Positions 40,373 to 49,886 of a stretch of 64,000 nucleotides of DNA are shown piece by piece. This stretch comes from Arabiibacter massiliensis. GTDB lineage: Bacteria; Actinomycetota; Coriobacteriia; Coriobacteriales; Eggerthellaceae. The stretch spans positions 2,821,400-2,885,399 of the forward strand of contig NZ_LT827021.1 in NCBI RefSeq assembly GCF_900169505.1. The letters run 5' to 3'. A model generated the notes under the pieces. It worked only from the letters and a program-made list of their open reading frames with translations. It was not told where the DNA came from and made no database searches. The translations under genes and the position numbers were made by a program. Position 1 is the first letter of the stretch. Each line of letters opens with the position of its first letter.

Positions 40373-41763
40373 GCGACGGCTCCTTCCTCGACGGGGGCTG
40401 CCTGCGCGGGCTCGGCCGCCAGGCCGTTCAGGCGGCGCACCTCGCGCACGACGAACACCATGGTGAACGCGAAGCACAGCACGTCGGCGACGGGCTGTGC
40501 CCACCACACGCCCGTGATGCCCATGAACGACGACATCACGATGATACAGGGAACGGTGAAGATAAGATAGCGGCTCATGCCGAGGACGGTGGCGATGACC
40601 ACCTTGTCGACGGCCTGGAAGTACGCGGACATCACGTTGGACGCGGCGCCCAGGCACGCGAGCACGCACAGCGGCAGGGTGTTGGCCGAGGCCAGCGCGA
40701 TGAGGTCGGGCTCGTCGCCGCAGAAGATGGTGCAGATGGGCACGGCGAACGCGATGAACAGGCCGGCGATCACGGCGATGGCCGCGGCGGTGTCCACGAT
40801 GGAGGCGCGGATGAGCGTCTTCAGGCGGTCGGGACGCTTCGCGCCGTGGTTCACGCTGGCCAGCGGCTGCACGCCGTAGGTGGAGCAGAGCCACATCATA
40901 TTGAGGATGTACACGAGGTACCCGTTGAGGATGGCGAACGCGCCGATTTCCAGGTCGCCGCCCAGCACGCCCAGGTAGTTGTTGATGACGGTGGTGTACA
41001 CGAGGCTCGCCGCCTGCACGAGGAACGTGGGCAGGCCGATGACGAGGATCTCCTTGCAGAGCTTGCCCTCAAGCTTCATGTCGGCGAGCTTGATCTTGAA
41101 CTTCGTGTTCTTGCTGAACAGGAAGTAGAACACCACGACGAACCACAGGCCGATCGAGATGCCGTAGTACACGGCGGCGCCGGCCACGCCTATGTTTGCC
41201 AGGAAGATGGAGCAGTACAGCCACACGACGGCCAGCACGGCCGAGCCGAACATGGCGGCGGTGGCCAGCGCCGGCTTCTCGTCCACGCGCAGCACCGACG
41301 ACATCATCTGGCCGAGGATGCAGAACGGATAGAAGCACACGAAGATGCGCATGAACGTGACCACGCCGTCCACGAGGTCGGGCGTCGCGCCCAGCATGAG
41401 CGCGAGCTGCGGCGCGAAGATGAAGATGAGCACGCTGATGGCCAGGATGATGAACGTCGAGAGCCAGAATCCCTGCGAGAACGCCTTGCGCGCCCCGGCG
41501 GCGTCGCCCGCGCCCAGGCGGTTGCCCGCCACGGTGGCCACGCCCATGCCGAGCGAGCCGCCCAGCGCCAGGTTCAGCAGCTCGAGCGGCATGATGATGC
41601 CCACGACGGCCAGCCCGAACGACCCCAGCCCGTTGCCGATGATCACCCCCTCCAAGATAACCATGACGGCCTGAGCGGCCATGCCGATGAGCGTGATAAG
41701 AGAGTACTTGACGAACAGCCCGTGCACCGGCTTGGTTGCGAGCTCGCGATCCTCCTCAGCCAT
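40369..41763 (-). CDS. MATE family efflux transporter 2
   Basis: A 464-residue MATE transporter, about half identical to the one at 37160-38560 (GNGLGSFGLAVVGIIMPLEL, TVAGNRLGAGDAAGARKAFS, YFQAVDKVVIATVLGMSRYL). I chose the ATG at 41763 because AAAGGAGGG lies just upstream; the frame is open further but without a site. First gene of a two-gene operon with the amidohydrolase, suggesting export of the hydrolase substrate or product. Confidence 0.88.
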   Translation of the reverse strand: MAEEDRELATKPVHGLFVKYSLITLIGMAAQAVMVILEGVIIGNGLGSFGLAVVGIIMPLELLNLALGGSLGMGVATVAGNRLGAGDAAGARKAFSQGFWLSTFIILAISVLIFIFAPQLALMLGATPDLVDGVVTFMRIFVCFYPFCILGQMMSSVLRVDEKPALATAAMFGSAVLAVVWLYCSIFLANIGVAGAAVYYGISIGLWFVVVFYFLFSKNTKFKIKLADMKLEGKLCKEILVIGLPTFLVQAASLVYTTVINNYLGVLGGDLEIGAFAILNGYLVYILNMMWLCSTYGVQPLASVNHGAKRPDRLKTLIRASIVDTAAAIAVIAGLFIAFAVPICTIFCGDEPDLIALASANTLPLCVLACLGAASNVMSAYFQAVDKVVIATVLGMSRYLIFTVPCIIVMSSFMGITGVWWAQPVADVLCFAFTMVFVVREVRRLNGLAAEPAQAAPVEEGAVA

Positions 41764-42299
41764 TGGCGCTGCCCTCCTTTCTCCGAAACGGCCCCATGCC
41801 GTTTCCTCCTTGCCGCGACCATACGCGCCGGGCGAGCAAGGGGGCAAGTTTAGAAGGGTTTGGAAGCGCCCCGACCGGGGTTAGAAAGGGTTAGCAGGCT
41901 TGTGATCAGGCGCGACAGCGAGGTGAAGCAGCTTCGGCGGCCATTGCGCGGATCGTGCCCTCTGCGTTGGCCGGCTTGCAGCTCCCAAGCCCGTGCGGTC
42001 GATTCGCCGTTTTTTGAGCAGAAATTGCGGTAAAGGATCATTTCGGGGCCGATCCCGCACCCAGATGCGGGAAAAAGGCGCGCATCGCCTCGTGCAACAA
42101 GCGTGCGAACAGGGAAAATGGCAGAGCGCATCTGCTTCGCGAGGCGGCGTTGATCCTTTACCGCAATTTCTGCACAGAAATTCGCGAATCAGCTGCACGA
42201 GGGAGCGTGGCGGCGGTAAGCCCCTCCGGTTTCGAAGGGCAAGAGGGGGATGGGAGCGGAATGGGGCGTCGCACTCGGGCGGCTCGCCCTCTCCGCCCT
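41764..42299. other. Non-coding gap carrying element B2
   Basis: No credible gene. The gap holds the promoter region of the MATE-amidohydrolase operon at its left end and the B2 inverted-repeat element (42001-42190). Confidence 0.6.
42001..42190. repeat. Inverted-repeat element B2 (about 190 bp)
   Basis: Arms 42001-42043 and 42149-42190 are inverted near-copies sharing GCAGAAATTGCGGTAAAGGA, then TCA, and GATTCGC at the outside. They enclose about 105 bp unrelated to the interiors of B1 and B3. Confidence 0.85.
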
Positions 42300-43268
42300 C
42301 TAGTCTTCTTTCCAGAAGCTTTGGAGGAGTTGCTGGCGGGAGCTCACGTCGGCCTTGCGGTAGATGTTGTGCACGTGGGCCTTCACGGTGCCGAGCGACA
42401 GCGTGAGCGCGCTCGCGATGTTCTGGTTGTCCTTGCCCTCCAGCATGAGCGCCAGCACGTCGCGCTCGCGCGGGGTGAGCCCGCAGCGGTCGGCGTAGCG
42501 CGCGAGCTGGGTGTGGGCACGCCGTTCGACGTTGGTGCTCGTGGCCGTGGGCGGCTCGTGGAAGCGCACGGCGAGCGCGCCGGCCGTCGAGCGGATGGCC
42601 AGCACGGCGCAGAAGATGACGGCGACGTTCTCGCAGATGTTGCGCTCGCTCAGGTGGTAGAGGAACGTCTCGTTGGGAATAAGCGGCGCGAGCCAGTACA
42701 TCATGAGCGAATCCTCGGCGAACACGAGCACCACCAGCACGACGAATGCCAGATACGCCCGCCGGTAGCGTCCGAGGTGGCGGCGTAGCGCGTCGTCGGC
42801 ATGGCGCCGGTACGCCCAGAGCGCGTAGCCGAGCGACGCAAGCACGCACAGATCGCGCACGCTGTAGAACAGCCACTGGCTCAGGCGCGTATCGGGCACG
42901 AACAGCACGGCGGCCGCCTGCACGACGCCGCACACGGCGCACGGCACGATGATGCGCCGCCAGGTGCGCCGCTCGACGATCTCCAGCACGAGCCACCACA
43001 CGCTGCCGATGAACAGAAGCGAGAACGCCAGCTTGATCCACGGATGCAGGAAGGGGAACGTGAGCACGCCCTCCGCGGTGGCGGGCTTCAGATACGAGTA
43101 TTCGTCCAGGAAGATGAGGGACGTGTCCAGGCAGAACGCGAGAAAGAACGCCATGACCCCCAGGTAGAACCCGCGCCGCGACACGAAGTAGGCCGACAGC
43201 GCCTGACTCGCCGAGAACAGGCACATGAGTATGAACAGCATCGTGTAGCAGAACCAGATCTCGCTCAC
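42300..43268 (-). CDS. Membrane LuxR-type regulator (7-TM), second of a tandem pair
   Basis: A 322-residue protein with about seven hydrophobic segments and a LuxR helix-turn-helix at the C-terminus (CGLTPRERDVLALMLEGKDN, then LTLSLGTVKAHVHNIYRKAD). GTG start at 43268 with GGAGTGAG upstream. It lies 6 bp after its paralogue (43275-44240), so both are cotranscribed. The pair is divergent from triad 3 and probably controls it. Confidence 0.85.
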   Translation of the reverse strand: MSEIWFCYTMLFILMCLFSASQALSAYFVSRRGFYLGVMAFFLAFCLDTSLIFLDEYSYLKPATAEGVLTFPFLHPWIKLAFSLLFIGSVWWLVLEIVERRTWRRIIVPCAVCGVVQAAAVLFVPDTRLSQWLFYSVRDLCVLASLGYALWAYRRHADDALRRHLGRYRRAYLAFVVLVVLVFAEDSLMMYWLAPLIPNETFLYHLSERNICENVAVIFCAVLAIRSTAGALAVRFHEPPTATSTNVERRAHTQLARYADRCGLTPRERDVLALMLEGKDNQNIASALTLSLGTVKAHVHNIYRKADVSSRQQLLQSFWKED

Positions 43269-43274
43269 GCCATC

Positions 43275-44240
43275 TCACTCCTTCCAGAAGTCCTGGATGA
43301 GTTCTTGGCGGCTGGGGTGGCCGGTCTTCTTGAGGATGTTGTGCACGTGGGCCTTCACGGTGCCCAGGGCCAGCTGCAGCTCGCTCGCGATGTTCTGGTT
43401 GTCCTTGCCCAGCAGCACGAGCTCCAGGATCTCGCGTTCGCGCGCCGTCAGCTTGTGGCGCGCGCAGAACGCGGGCAGCAAATCGTCGATGTGCTGGCGC
43501 ACCACGGGGTTCTCGGACACGGGCGGCTCCTTGAAGCGCAGCCGCAGCGTGGCGGCCGACTCGCGCAGGCTGAAGAACGCGAACGCCAGCATCAGGAAGT
43601 TCTCGGAGAAGTTGCGCTCGGAGAGGTAGAGGGGCAGCATAGTGGACGAGGCCGGGTCGGGGTCCCATACCAGCATCATGAACACGTCCTCGACGACGAT
43701 GCACAGCGTGAGCACGAGCGTGATCAGGAACAAGGGCTCCTGGCGGCGCATCCGCGTCTTCTCGATCTCGTCCGTGGCCGTGCGGTAGCGCAAAAGCGCG
43801 TAGCTCAGGCACCAGAAGATGAACAGCTGGCGCATGGTGTAGAACAGGAACTGCTTGTACTGCCCCTCGGGCATGAAGGCCACGATGCTCACGCTGAGCG
43901 CCACGAACGCCACGGCCGGCGCGAGGCGCATCGCCAGCCGTTTCTCGTCGAAGAACTCGCACGTCACCAGCCACATGGCCTCGATGGTGCCCAGGGCGAA
44001 GAATATCCGCAGCCCCGGCTGGTCGATGGCGTAGAACGCGTCGAGCGGGAAGTCGGTGTTCTGGCCCAGGTACTCGTTCTGGAAGATGAGCGCGATGTCG
44101 AGGAAGTAGAAGAAAAAGAACGCCACCATATAAAGGAGGCTGCGTTTGCGCGACACGAAGTAGGCGGAAAGGGAGACGGCTCCCGCGACGATGCAGGCGA
44201 GCATCACGAGGATGGTGTAGAAGTAGAAGCCTATCTCCAT
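43275..44240 (-). CDS. Membrane LuxR-type regulator (7-TM), first of a tandem pair
   Basis: A 321-residue protein of the same build as its neighbour: SLSAYFVSRKR near the N-terminus matches ALSAYFVSRRG there, followed by about seven hydrophobic segments and a LuxR domain (HKLTAREREILELVLLGKDN, LALGTVKAHVHNILKKTG). The two proteins may form heterodimers. Divergent from putrescine carbamoyltransferase 3, 289 bp apart. Confidence 0.86.
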   Translation of the reverse strand: MEIGFYFYTILVMLACIVAGAVSLSAYFVSRKRSLLYMVAFFFFYFLDIALIFQNEYLGQNTDFPLDAFYAIDQPGLRIFFALGTIEAMWLVTCEFFDEKRLAMRLAPAVAFVALSVSIVAFMPEGQYKQFLFYTMRQLFIFWCLSYALLRYRTATDEIEKTRMRRQEPLFLITLVLTLCIVVEDVFMMLVWDPDPASSTMLPLYLSERNFSENFLMLAFAFFSLRESAATLRLRFKEPPVSENPVVRQHIDDLLPAFCARHKLTAREREILELVLLGKDNQNIASELQLALGTVKAHVHNILKKTGHPSRQELIQDFWKE

Positions 44241-44529
44241 GGTTTAGATCCCCTCGCTTTCTCGCAGCAGGGCCCGCCGTGTCGGTCGGAAGCTATTCTA
44301 TCTCTGAGATTATGCGCTTGTTACGGGGTTGGAAACAACTTGTCGTGCCTTTGAAGAATACCAGATCGGAAGGCTAAACACACCGGATTATTTCGGGTAT
44401 AGGTTTTTTCACCGCAAAATAATCTTCATTATTCCTTCACAGGCGTCCGTTATGGCCGCATGCTGTGCCCCAAGAGATGCGGCCGTGAAAAGGAAAGCGG
44501 CCGCGGACAATCCGTTAAGGAGGAATCGC
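44241..44529. promoter_or_regulatory. Divergent promoter region of the LuxR pair and triad 3
   Basis: This AT-richer stretch contains the inverted pair GATTATTT (about 44391-44398) / AAAATAATC (about 44417-44425). No certain -10/-35 pair was fixed. Confidence 0.4.
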
Positions 44530-45573
44530 ATGGCTGTGAAGGACTACATCGACACCAACGACTTCACCAAGGAAGAGCTGCTCGACATGATCGAGCTGGC
44601 CCGCTCCATGAAGGCTATGATCAAGGAAGGCGGCCGCTATCCGCTCATCCTCAAGAACCAGACGCTCGGCATGATCTTCCAGCAGGTGTCCACCCGCACG
44701 CGCATCTCCTTCGAGACGGCCATGACCGACCTCGGCGGCCACGCGCAGTTCTTCGGCCCGGGCACCATCCAGCTCGGCGGCCACGAGACGCTCGAGGACA
44801 CCGCGCGCGTCATGGGCTCGCTCGTGGACATTCTCATGGCCCGCGTGAACCGCCATCCCGACGTGGTGGGCCTGGCCGCGAACTCCGCCGCCCCCGTCAT
44901 CAACGGCATGTCCGACTACAACCACCCCACCCAGGAGCTCGGCGACCTGCTCACCATGATCGAGAACCTGCCCGAGGGCAAGAAGATCGAGGACTGCAAG
45001 CTGGCCTTCATCGGCGACGCCACGCAGGTGTGCGTGTCGCTCATGTTCATCGCCTCCAAGATGGGCATGGACTTCGTGCACTTCGGCCCCAAGGGCCATC
45101 AGGTGACCGACGGCGGCCTCGTGGTCGACAAGACGGTGGACATCATGGCCATCGCCGAGGAGAACTGCAAGGTGTCCGGCGGCACCATCACGGTGTCCGA
45201 CGACATCGAGAGCATCAAGGGCGCCGACTTCATCTACACCGACGTGTGGTACGGCCTCTACGACGAGGAAGAGGGCGGCGAGTCCTACATGGACGTCTTC
45301 TACCCCAAGTACCAGGTGACCATGGACATGATGAACTTCGCCGGCCCGAACTCCAAGTTCATGCACTGCCTGCCCGCCACCCGCGGCGAGGAAGTGGTGG
45401 ACGAGGTCATGGACGACCCCGAGCGGTCGCTGTGCTGGGTGGAGGCCGAGAACCGCAAGCACTCCATCCGCGCCATCCTCGCGTACCTGTGCCCCAAGAC
45501 CAAGGAGAACGCCGCCGTGGCCGACGAGGCCGAGGCCCGCATGAACGCCGTGCTCTCCAAGATCGCCAAGTAA
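44530..45573 (+). CDS. ptcA: Putrescine carbamoyltransferase (triad 3)
   Basis: A 347-residue enzyme very similar to the one at 28111 and to enterococcal putrescine carbamoyltransferase. STRTR at 54-58, [17 protein letters not shown] and [12 protein letters not shown] are all present, so the reaction should be phosphorolysis of carbamoylputrescine. A short insertion ([11 protein letters not shown]) separates it from copy 1. ATG at 44530 follows AAGGAGGAA. First gene of triad 3, ahead of antiporter, deiminase and carbamate kinase. Confidence 0.92.
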   Translation: MAVKDYIDTNDFTKEELLDMIELARSMKAMIKEGGRYPLILKNQTLGMIFQQVSTRTRISFETAMTDLGGHAQFFGPGTIQLGGHETLEDTARVMGSLVDILMARVNRHPDVVGLAANSAAPVINGMSDYNHPTQELGDLLTMIENLPEGKKIEDCKLAFIGDATQVCVSLMFIASKMGMDFVHFGPKGHQVTDGGLVVDKTVDIMAIAEENCKVSGGTITVSDDIESIKGADFIYTDVWYGLYDEEEGGESYMDVFYPKYQVTMDMMNFAGPNSKFMHCLPATRGEEVVDEVMDDPERSLCWVEAENRKHSIRAILAYLCPKTKENAAVADEAEARMNAVLSKIAK

Positions 45574-45698
45574 AACGGGTTCCGCTCCGGCGGCCCTGTG
45601 CCGCCGGATCCGTTTTCCGATAAGCGCCCCACCGGGCCGGGCCCGCGCCGACAAGCTGACGCGACCCGGTGGGGCTGACCCCCTGGAAGGGGAGACCA

Positions 45699-47210
45699 AT
45701 GGGTAATAAAGTCAAGAAGTTCTCTTTCATCAGCGTCATCCTGTCCGTGATCTGCGTCGTGTTCGTGGCCGAGGCCGCGGCCCCCGCCGCCGCTATCGGC
45801 AACCAGCAGTTCTTCTGGTGGATCTTCCTCATCATCACGTTCCTGCTGCCCTACGGCATGGTGGTGGCCGAGCTGGGCACCACGTACGACTCCGACGGCG
45901 GTCTGTACGACTGGATCCGCGAGGCGTTCGGCGACCGCTGGGGCAGCCGCGTGGCCTGGTACTACTGGATCAACTTCCCGCTGTGGATCGCCTCTCTGGC
46001 CACGCTGTTCCCGGACATCTTAGGGATGGTGTTCGGCGTTGAGTTCGAGCTGGCGCCGGTGCTGCTCATCGAGCTGGCGTTCGTGTGGATCGTCGTGTTC
46101 ATGAGCTTCTCCAAGGTGTCCGATTCCGCGTGGATCCTCAACGGCGGCGCCGTGCTGAAGGTGCTCATCGCCGTTGCTGTTGGCGGCCTGGGCATCTGGT
46201 ACGCCGTGACGCACGGGTTCGCGAGCGACATGTCGCCGGCCACGTTCCTGCCCGACCTGGGCAACACCAACGCGCTCACGTACCTGTCCATCATCCTGTT
46301 CAACTTCATGGGCTTCGAGGTCATCTGCACCTTCGCCGGCGCCATGAAGAACCCCGAGCGCGACATCCCCAAGGCCATCGTGCTGGGCGGCCTGGCCATC
46401 GGCGCCATCTACCTGTTCGCCAGCTTCGGCATCGGCGCGGCCATCCCGGCCGACCAGATCGACCCCGACTTCGGCATGATCTACGCCGTGGCCACCATGG
46501 TGGGCGAGATGTCCCCCATCTTCATGATCATCTGCATCATCTTCCTGGTCACCCTGTTCGCCAACATGGCCTCCTGGTCGTTCGGCGTGAACTTCGTGGC
46601 CGACTACGCCGCCAAGCACGGCAATATGCCCAAGGTGTTCTCGCATGAGAACAAGAAGACCGAGATGCCCACCGGCGCGGCCATCGTGAACGGCATCGTG
46701 GCGTCGCTCGCGCTCATGCTGCAGCTCATCCCCATCCCGGCCATCTCCGACGGTATCTTCTGGATGCTGTTCTCCATGAACGTGGTGTTCCTGCTCATCA
46801 GCTACATCCCCATGTTCCCGGCGTTCCTGAAGCTGCGCAAGGTTGACCCGGATCGCAAGCGCATCTTCCGCTTCCCCTTCAAGGGCGGCCTCATGTACGT
46901 GATGCTGATCATCCCCGCCGTCGAGCTGGTGCTGGCCATCGTGGCCACCATCGTGCCGCTCAACGGCACGGAGGAGGAGCTGTCGAAGATCCCCATGCTC
47001 ATCGGCGTGCTGGTGTTCGTGGTGCTGGGCGAGGTCGTGCGCCTGTGGTCGAAGCGCGGCCGCACCGACGAGTACAGGGGTCTGACGCCTGAGATGGCTA
47101 CGGCCCGCCTAGCTGAGGAAGCCGCTGCCGAAGAGGCTGGCGAAGGCGAGGAGGCCGAGGCTGCTGCAAGCCCCGCCGCCGAGGAGCCCGAGCCCCAACC
47201 GGTAGCGTAA
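45699..47210 (+). CDS. aguD: Agmatine/putrescine antiporter, APC family (triad 3)
   Basis: A 503-residue APC membrane protein closely similar to the antiporter at 29259 (VVFVAEAAAPAAAIGNQQFF, FNFMGFEVICTFAGAMKNPE). About twelve hydrophobic segments are followed by an acidic, alanine-rich tail after residue 465 (EEAAAEEAGEGEEAEAAAS) not found in copy 1. ATG at 45699 has GGAAGGGGAG upstream. Predicted agmatine-in, putrescine-out exchange. Confidence 0.87.
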   Translation: MGNKVKKFSFISVILSVICVVFVAEAAAPAAAIGNQQFFWWIFLIITFLLPYGMVVAELGTTYDSDGGLYDWIREAFGDRWGSRVAWYYWINFPLWIASLATLFPDILGMVFGVEFELAPVLLIELAFVWIVVFMSFSKVSDSAWILNGGAVLKVLIAVAVGGLGIWYAVTHGFASDMSPATFLPDLGNTNALTYLSIILFNFMGFEVICTFAGAMKNPERDIPKAIVLGGLAIGAIYLFASFGIGAAIPADQIDPDFGMIYAVATMVGEMSPIFMIICIIFLVTLFANMASWSFGVNFVADYAAKHGNMPKVFSHENKKTEMPTGAAIVNGIVASLALMLQLIPIPAISDGIFWMLFSMNVVFLLISYIPMFPAFLKLRKVDPDRKRIFRFPFKGGLMYVMLIIPAVELVLAIVATIVPLNGTEEELSKIPMLIGVLVFVVLGEVVRLWSKRGRTDEYRGLTPEMATARLAEEAAAEEAGEGEEAEAAASPAAEEPEPQPVA

Positions 47211-47246
47211 CGGCAAGAAAGCACTGTCGCGTTGGCGCCGCCCGGA

Positions 47247-47305
47247 TTGTCATCCTGAGCGGAGCGCCGAAGGCGCGGAGTCGAAGGATCCCGCGCGGCG
47301 CCAGC
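47247..47305. repeat. Single-arm C repeat between aguD and aguA of triad 3
   Basis: TTGTCATCCTGAGCGGAGCG followed by GGAGTCGAAGGATCCCG: one arm of the dispersed C element inside the operon. Confidence 0.85.
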
Positions 47306-47381
47306 GACCATCGTTCCAACAAGCACTGTCTGCTCCAACCTTATTTGTGCACTGCTAACCAAAAACAGAAAGGTGTGCATC

Positions 47382-48542
47382 ATGAAGACGATTCACGAGT
47401 CCGAGTCCACCCCGAAGGCCGACGGCTACCGCATGCCCGGCGAGTTCGAGCCGCAGACCCGCATCTGGATGGCGTGGCCGCACCGCACCGACACCTGGGC
47501 GTGGGGTGCCAAGCCGGCCCAGAAGCAGTACGCCGCCGTGGCCCGCGCCATCGCCGAGTTCGAGCCCGTCACCATGTGCGTGAACCAGGCCGACTACGCC
47601 AACGCCAAGGCCGTGTTCGAGGACGACGAGAACGTCACCGTGATCGAGATGACCACCGACGACGCGTGGGTGCGCGACACCGGCGCCACCTGGGTCGTCA
47701 ACGGCGAGGGCGACAAGCGCGCCGTGCACTGGCACTTCAACGCCTACGGCGGGTTCGAGAACGGCCTGTACTTCCCGTGGGACAAGGACGAGCAGATCGC
47801 GCTCAAGATGGCCGAGATGAGCGGCTGCCGCCGCTACCGCCCCGAGAGCTTCATCCTCGAGGGCGGCTCCATCCACGTGGACGGCGAGGGCACGGTCATC
47901 ACCACCGACATGTGCCTGCTCGACCCCGGCCGCAACGCGTCGGCCACCGATTACGAGCCGTGGAGCGAGGAGCTGCGCGCGTACTGCGACGAGCAGCTGA
48001 AGAAGTACCTGGGCGTGGAGAAGGTCATCTGGGTGAAGGACGGCATCGACCCCGAGGAGACCAACGGCCACATCGACGACGTCGCGCAGATCGTCGCGCC
48101 CGGCAAGGTGATGTGCATCTGGTCGGACGACCCGGACTACCCGTTCTACAACGAGTGCCATGCCGCCTACGAGACGCTGTCCAACGCGACGGACGCCAAG
48201 GGCCGCAAGCTCGAGGTGACCAAGCTCTGCATGCCGGTGAAGCCGCTCTACATGGACCAGGCGTCCTGCGACTCCATCGACACCGAGGAGTACGCCGAGC
48301 CCCGCGTGGCCGACGAGCCGCTCATCGCGTCCTACATGAACTTCCTGATCGTGAACGGCGGCGTTATCGTGCCGCAGTACGGCGACGAGAACGACGCGCT
48401 GGCCGTGCAGCAGATCCAGGCCGCGTTCGACGAGGCCTGGGGCGAGGGCGCCTACAAGGCCGTGGGCGTGCGCACCGACCAGGTGGTCTTCGGCGGCGGC
48501 AACATCCACTGCATCACCCAGCAGGAGCCCGCGGGCAAGTAG
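47382..48542 (+). CDS. aguA: Agmatine deiminase (triad 3)
   Basis: A 386-residue agmatine deiminase highly similar to the one at 30948. GYRMPGEFEPQTRIWMAWPH, DDAWVRDTGATWV, LEGGSIHVDGEGT, TNGHIDDVAQI and GGGNIHCITQQ (Cys377) are intact. AAAGGTG precedes the ATG at 47382; a GTG three codons earlier is possible. Carbamate kinase follows after a repeat-filled gap. Confidence 0.93.
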   Translation: MKTIHESESTPKADGYRMPGEFEPQTRIWMAWPHRTDTWAWGAKPAQKQYAAVARAIAEFEPVTMCVNQADYANAKAVFEDDENVTVIEMTTDDAWVRDTGATWVVNGEGDKRAVHWHFNAYGGFENGLYFPWDKDEQIALKMAEMSGCRRYRPESFILEGGSIHVDGEGTVITTDMCLLDPGRNASATDYEPWSEELRAYCDEQLKKYLGVEKVIWVKDGIDPEETNGHIDDVAQIVAPGKVMCIWSDDPDYPFYNECHAAYETLSNATDAKGRKLEVTKLCMPVKPLYMDQASCDSIDTEEYAEPRVADEPLIASYMNFLIVNGGVIVPQYGDENDALAVQQIQAAFDEAWGEGAYKAVGVRTDQVVFGGGNIHCITQQEPAGK

Positions 48543-48548
48543 CTTGCA

Positions 48549-48610
48549 GGTTGTCATCCTGAGCGGAGGCCGAAGGCCGAAGTCGAAGGATCCCGCGCGG
48601 CGCCAGCCGG
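48549..48610. repeat. Single-arm C repeat after aguA of triad 3
   Basis: GGTTGTCATCCTGAGCGGAG followed by GTCGAAGGATCCCGCGCGGC; same arm as at 47247. Confidence 0.85.
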
Positions 48611-48691
48611 ACCGGCCGGCGCCGCAGCCAGAAGCTTTCCCCTTGCCGGATGAACTCGACCGGCCTTGACACCCGGCTCCATCTCGGCATT

Positions 48692-48777
48692 TTCCAGATG
48701 GCCGCCGCCTTGGCCCCTCTAGACGAGCCGCTGCGCAGCGGCTCGTCTAGAGGGGCCAAGGCGGCGGCCATCTGGAA
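48692..48777. repeat. Perfect 86-bp palindrome
   Basis: Bases 48692-48734 and 48735-48777 are exact reverse complements, with no spacer (centre CTGC|GCAG). The left arm begins TTCCAGATGGCCGCCGCCTT. It lies 54 bp before the carbamate kinase start codon. Confidence 0.95.
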
Positions 48778-48831
48778 CGCCAGGGGCCGTCCTTTTTCGA
48801 TCCCACCCCCCCCGACAGAAGGAGGACCATC

Positions 48832-49782
48832 ATGCCCTACACCCTCGGAGACGGCAAGACCGTCGTCATCGCCCTCGGCGGCAACGCCCTGGGCAACACC
48901 CCCCAGGAGCAGCTGGAGCTCGTGAAGAACACGGCGACGCACATCGTCGACATGATCGAGGACGGCACCAACGTCGTGGTCTCCCACGGCAACGGCCCGC
49001 AGGTCGGCATGATCAACAACGCGTTCGCCTACGCGAGCGCCAACGACGGCAAGACGCCCGAGATGCCCTTCCCCGAGGCCGGCGCCATGAGCCAGGGCTA
49101 CATCGGCTACCAGCTCTCCCAGGCCATCCTGAACGAGCTCAAGGCCAGAAACATCCTGCGCTCCACGGCCAACGTCATCACGCAGACCGTGGTGGACCCC
49201 GACGACCCGGCGTTCCAGAACCCCACCAAGCCCGTGGGCGCGTTCCTCTCCGAGGAGGAGGCCAAGGCCAAGGCCGCCGAGACCGGCTGGACCTACAAGG
49301 AGGACGCCGGCCGCGGCTGGCGCCAGGTCGTGGCCTCCCCGAAGCCCGTGCGCATCGTCGAGTTCGACGCGGTGCGCGACCTGGTGAACGACGGCTACGT
49401 GGTCATCTCCACGGGCGGCGGCGTGCCGGTGTTCGAGGTCGACGGCGCCTACGAGGGCGTGCCGGCGGTCATCGACAAGGACCGCTCGAGCGCGCTTCTC
49501 GCCCGCAAGCTCAAGGCCGACATGCTCATCATCCTCACCGCGGTGGAGAAGGTGTGCGTGAACTTCAACAAGCCCGACCAGGCCGAGATCTCCGAGATGA
49601 CGGTCGCCGAGGCCGAGGAGTACATCGCCCAGGGCCAGTTCGCCCCCGGCTCGATGCTGCCCAAGGTGGAGGCCTGCATCGAGTACGTCGAGCAGTACCC
49701 GGCCGGCAAGGCCCTCATCACGAGCCTCGAGTGCGCCGCGGCGGGCCTGCGCGGCGAGACCGGCACGGTCATCACGGCGTAA
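48832..49782 (+). CDS. arcC: Carbamate kinase
   Basis: A 316-residue amino-acid-kinase-fold enzyme that makes ATP from carbamoyl phosphate and ADP. VVIALGGNALGNTPQEQ at the N-terminus, VVSHGNGPQVG, FPEAGAMSQGYIGYQLSQ, VISTGGGVPV and VIDKDRSSALLARKL are the carbamate kinase signatures. ATG at 48832 follows AAGGAGG. It is the only carbamate kinase in the window, so all four carbamoyltransferases would feed it, although it sits behind triad 3. Confidence 0.94.
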   Translation: MPYTLGDGKTVVIALGGNALGNTPQEQLELVKNTATHIVDMIEDGTNVVVSHGNGPQVGMINNAFAYASANDGKTPEMPFPEAGAMSQGYIGYQLSQAILNELKARNILRSTANVITQTVVDPDDPAFQNPTKPVGAFLSEEEAKAKAAETGWTYKEDAGRGWRQVVASPKPVRIVEFDAVRDLVNDGYVVISTGGGVPVFEVDGAYEGVPAVIDKDRSSALLARKLKADMLIILTAVEKVCVNFNKPDQAEISEMTVAEAEEYIAQGQFAPGSMLPKVEACIEYVEQYPAGKALITSLECAAAGLRGETGTVITA

Positions 49783-49809
49783 GGCCGCCGCGAGCTCCGA
49801 GCGCCCCCA

Positions 49810-49845
49810 AGCGCCCCGCCCGGCTTCGGCTGGCGGGGCGCTTTT
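49810..49845 (+). terminator. Terminator after carbamate kinase
   Basis: AGCGCCCCGCC pairs with GGCGGGGCGCT (49832-49842), followed by TTT. Confidence 0.8.
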
Positions 49846-49886
49846 ACATCTGGGTTCGTGCCGGCCCCCCCAGTGCGTGAAAACCC

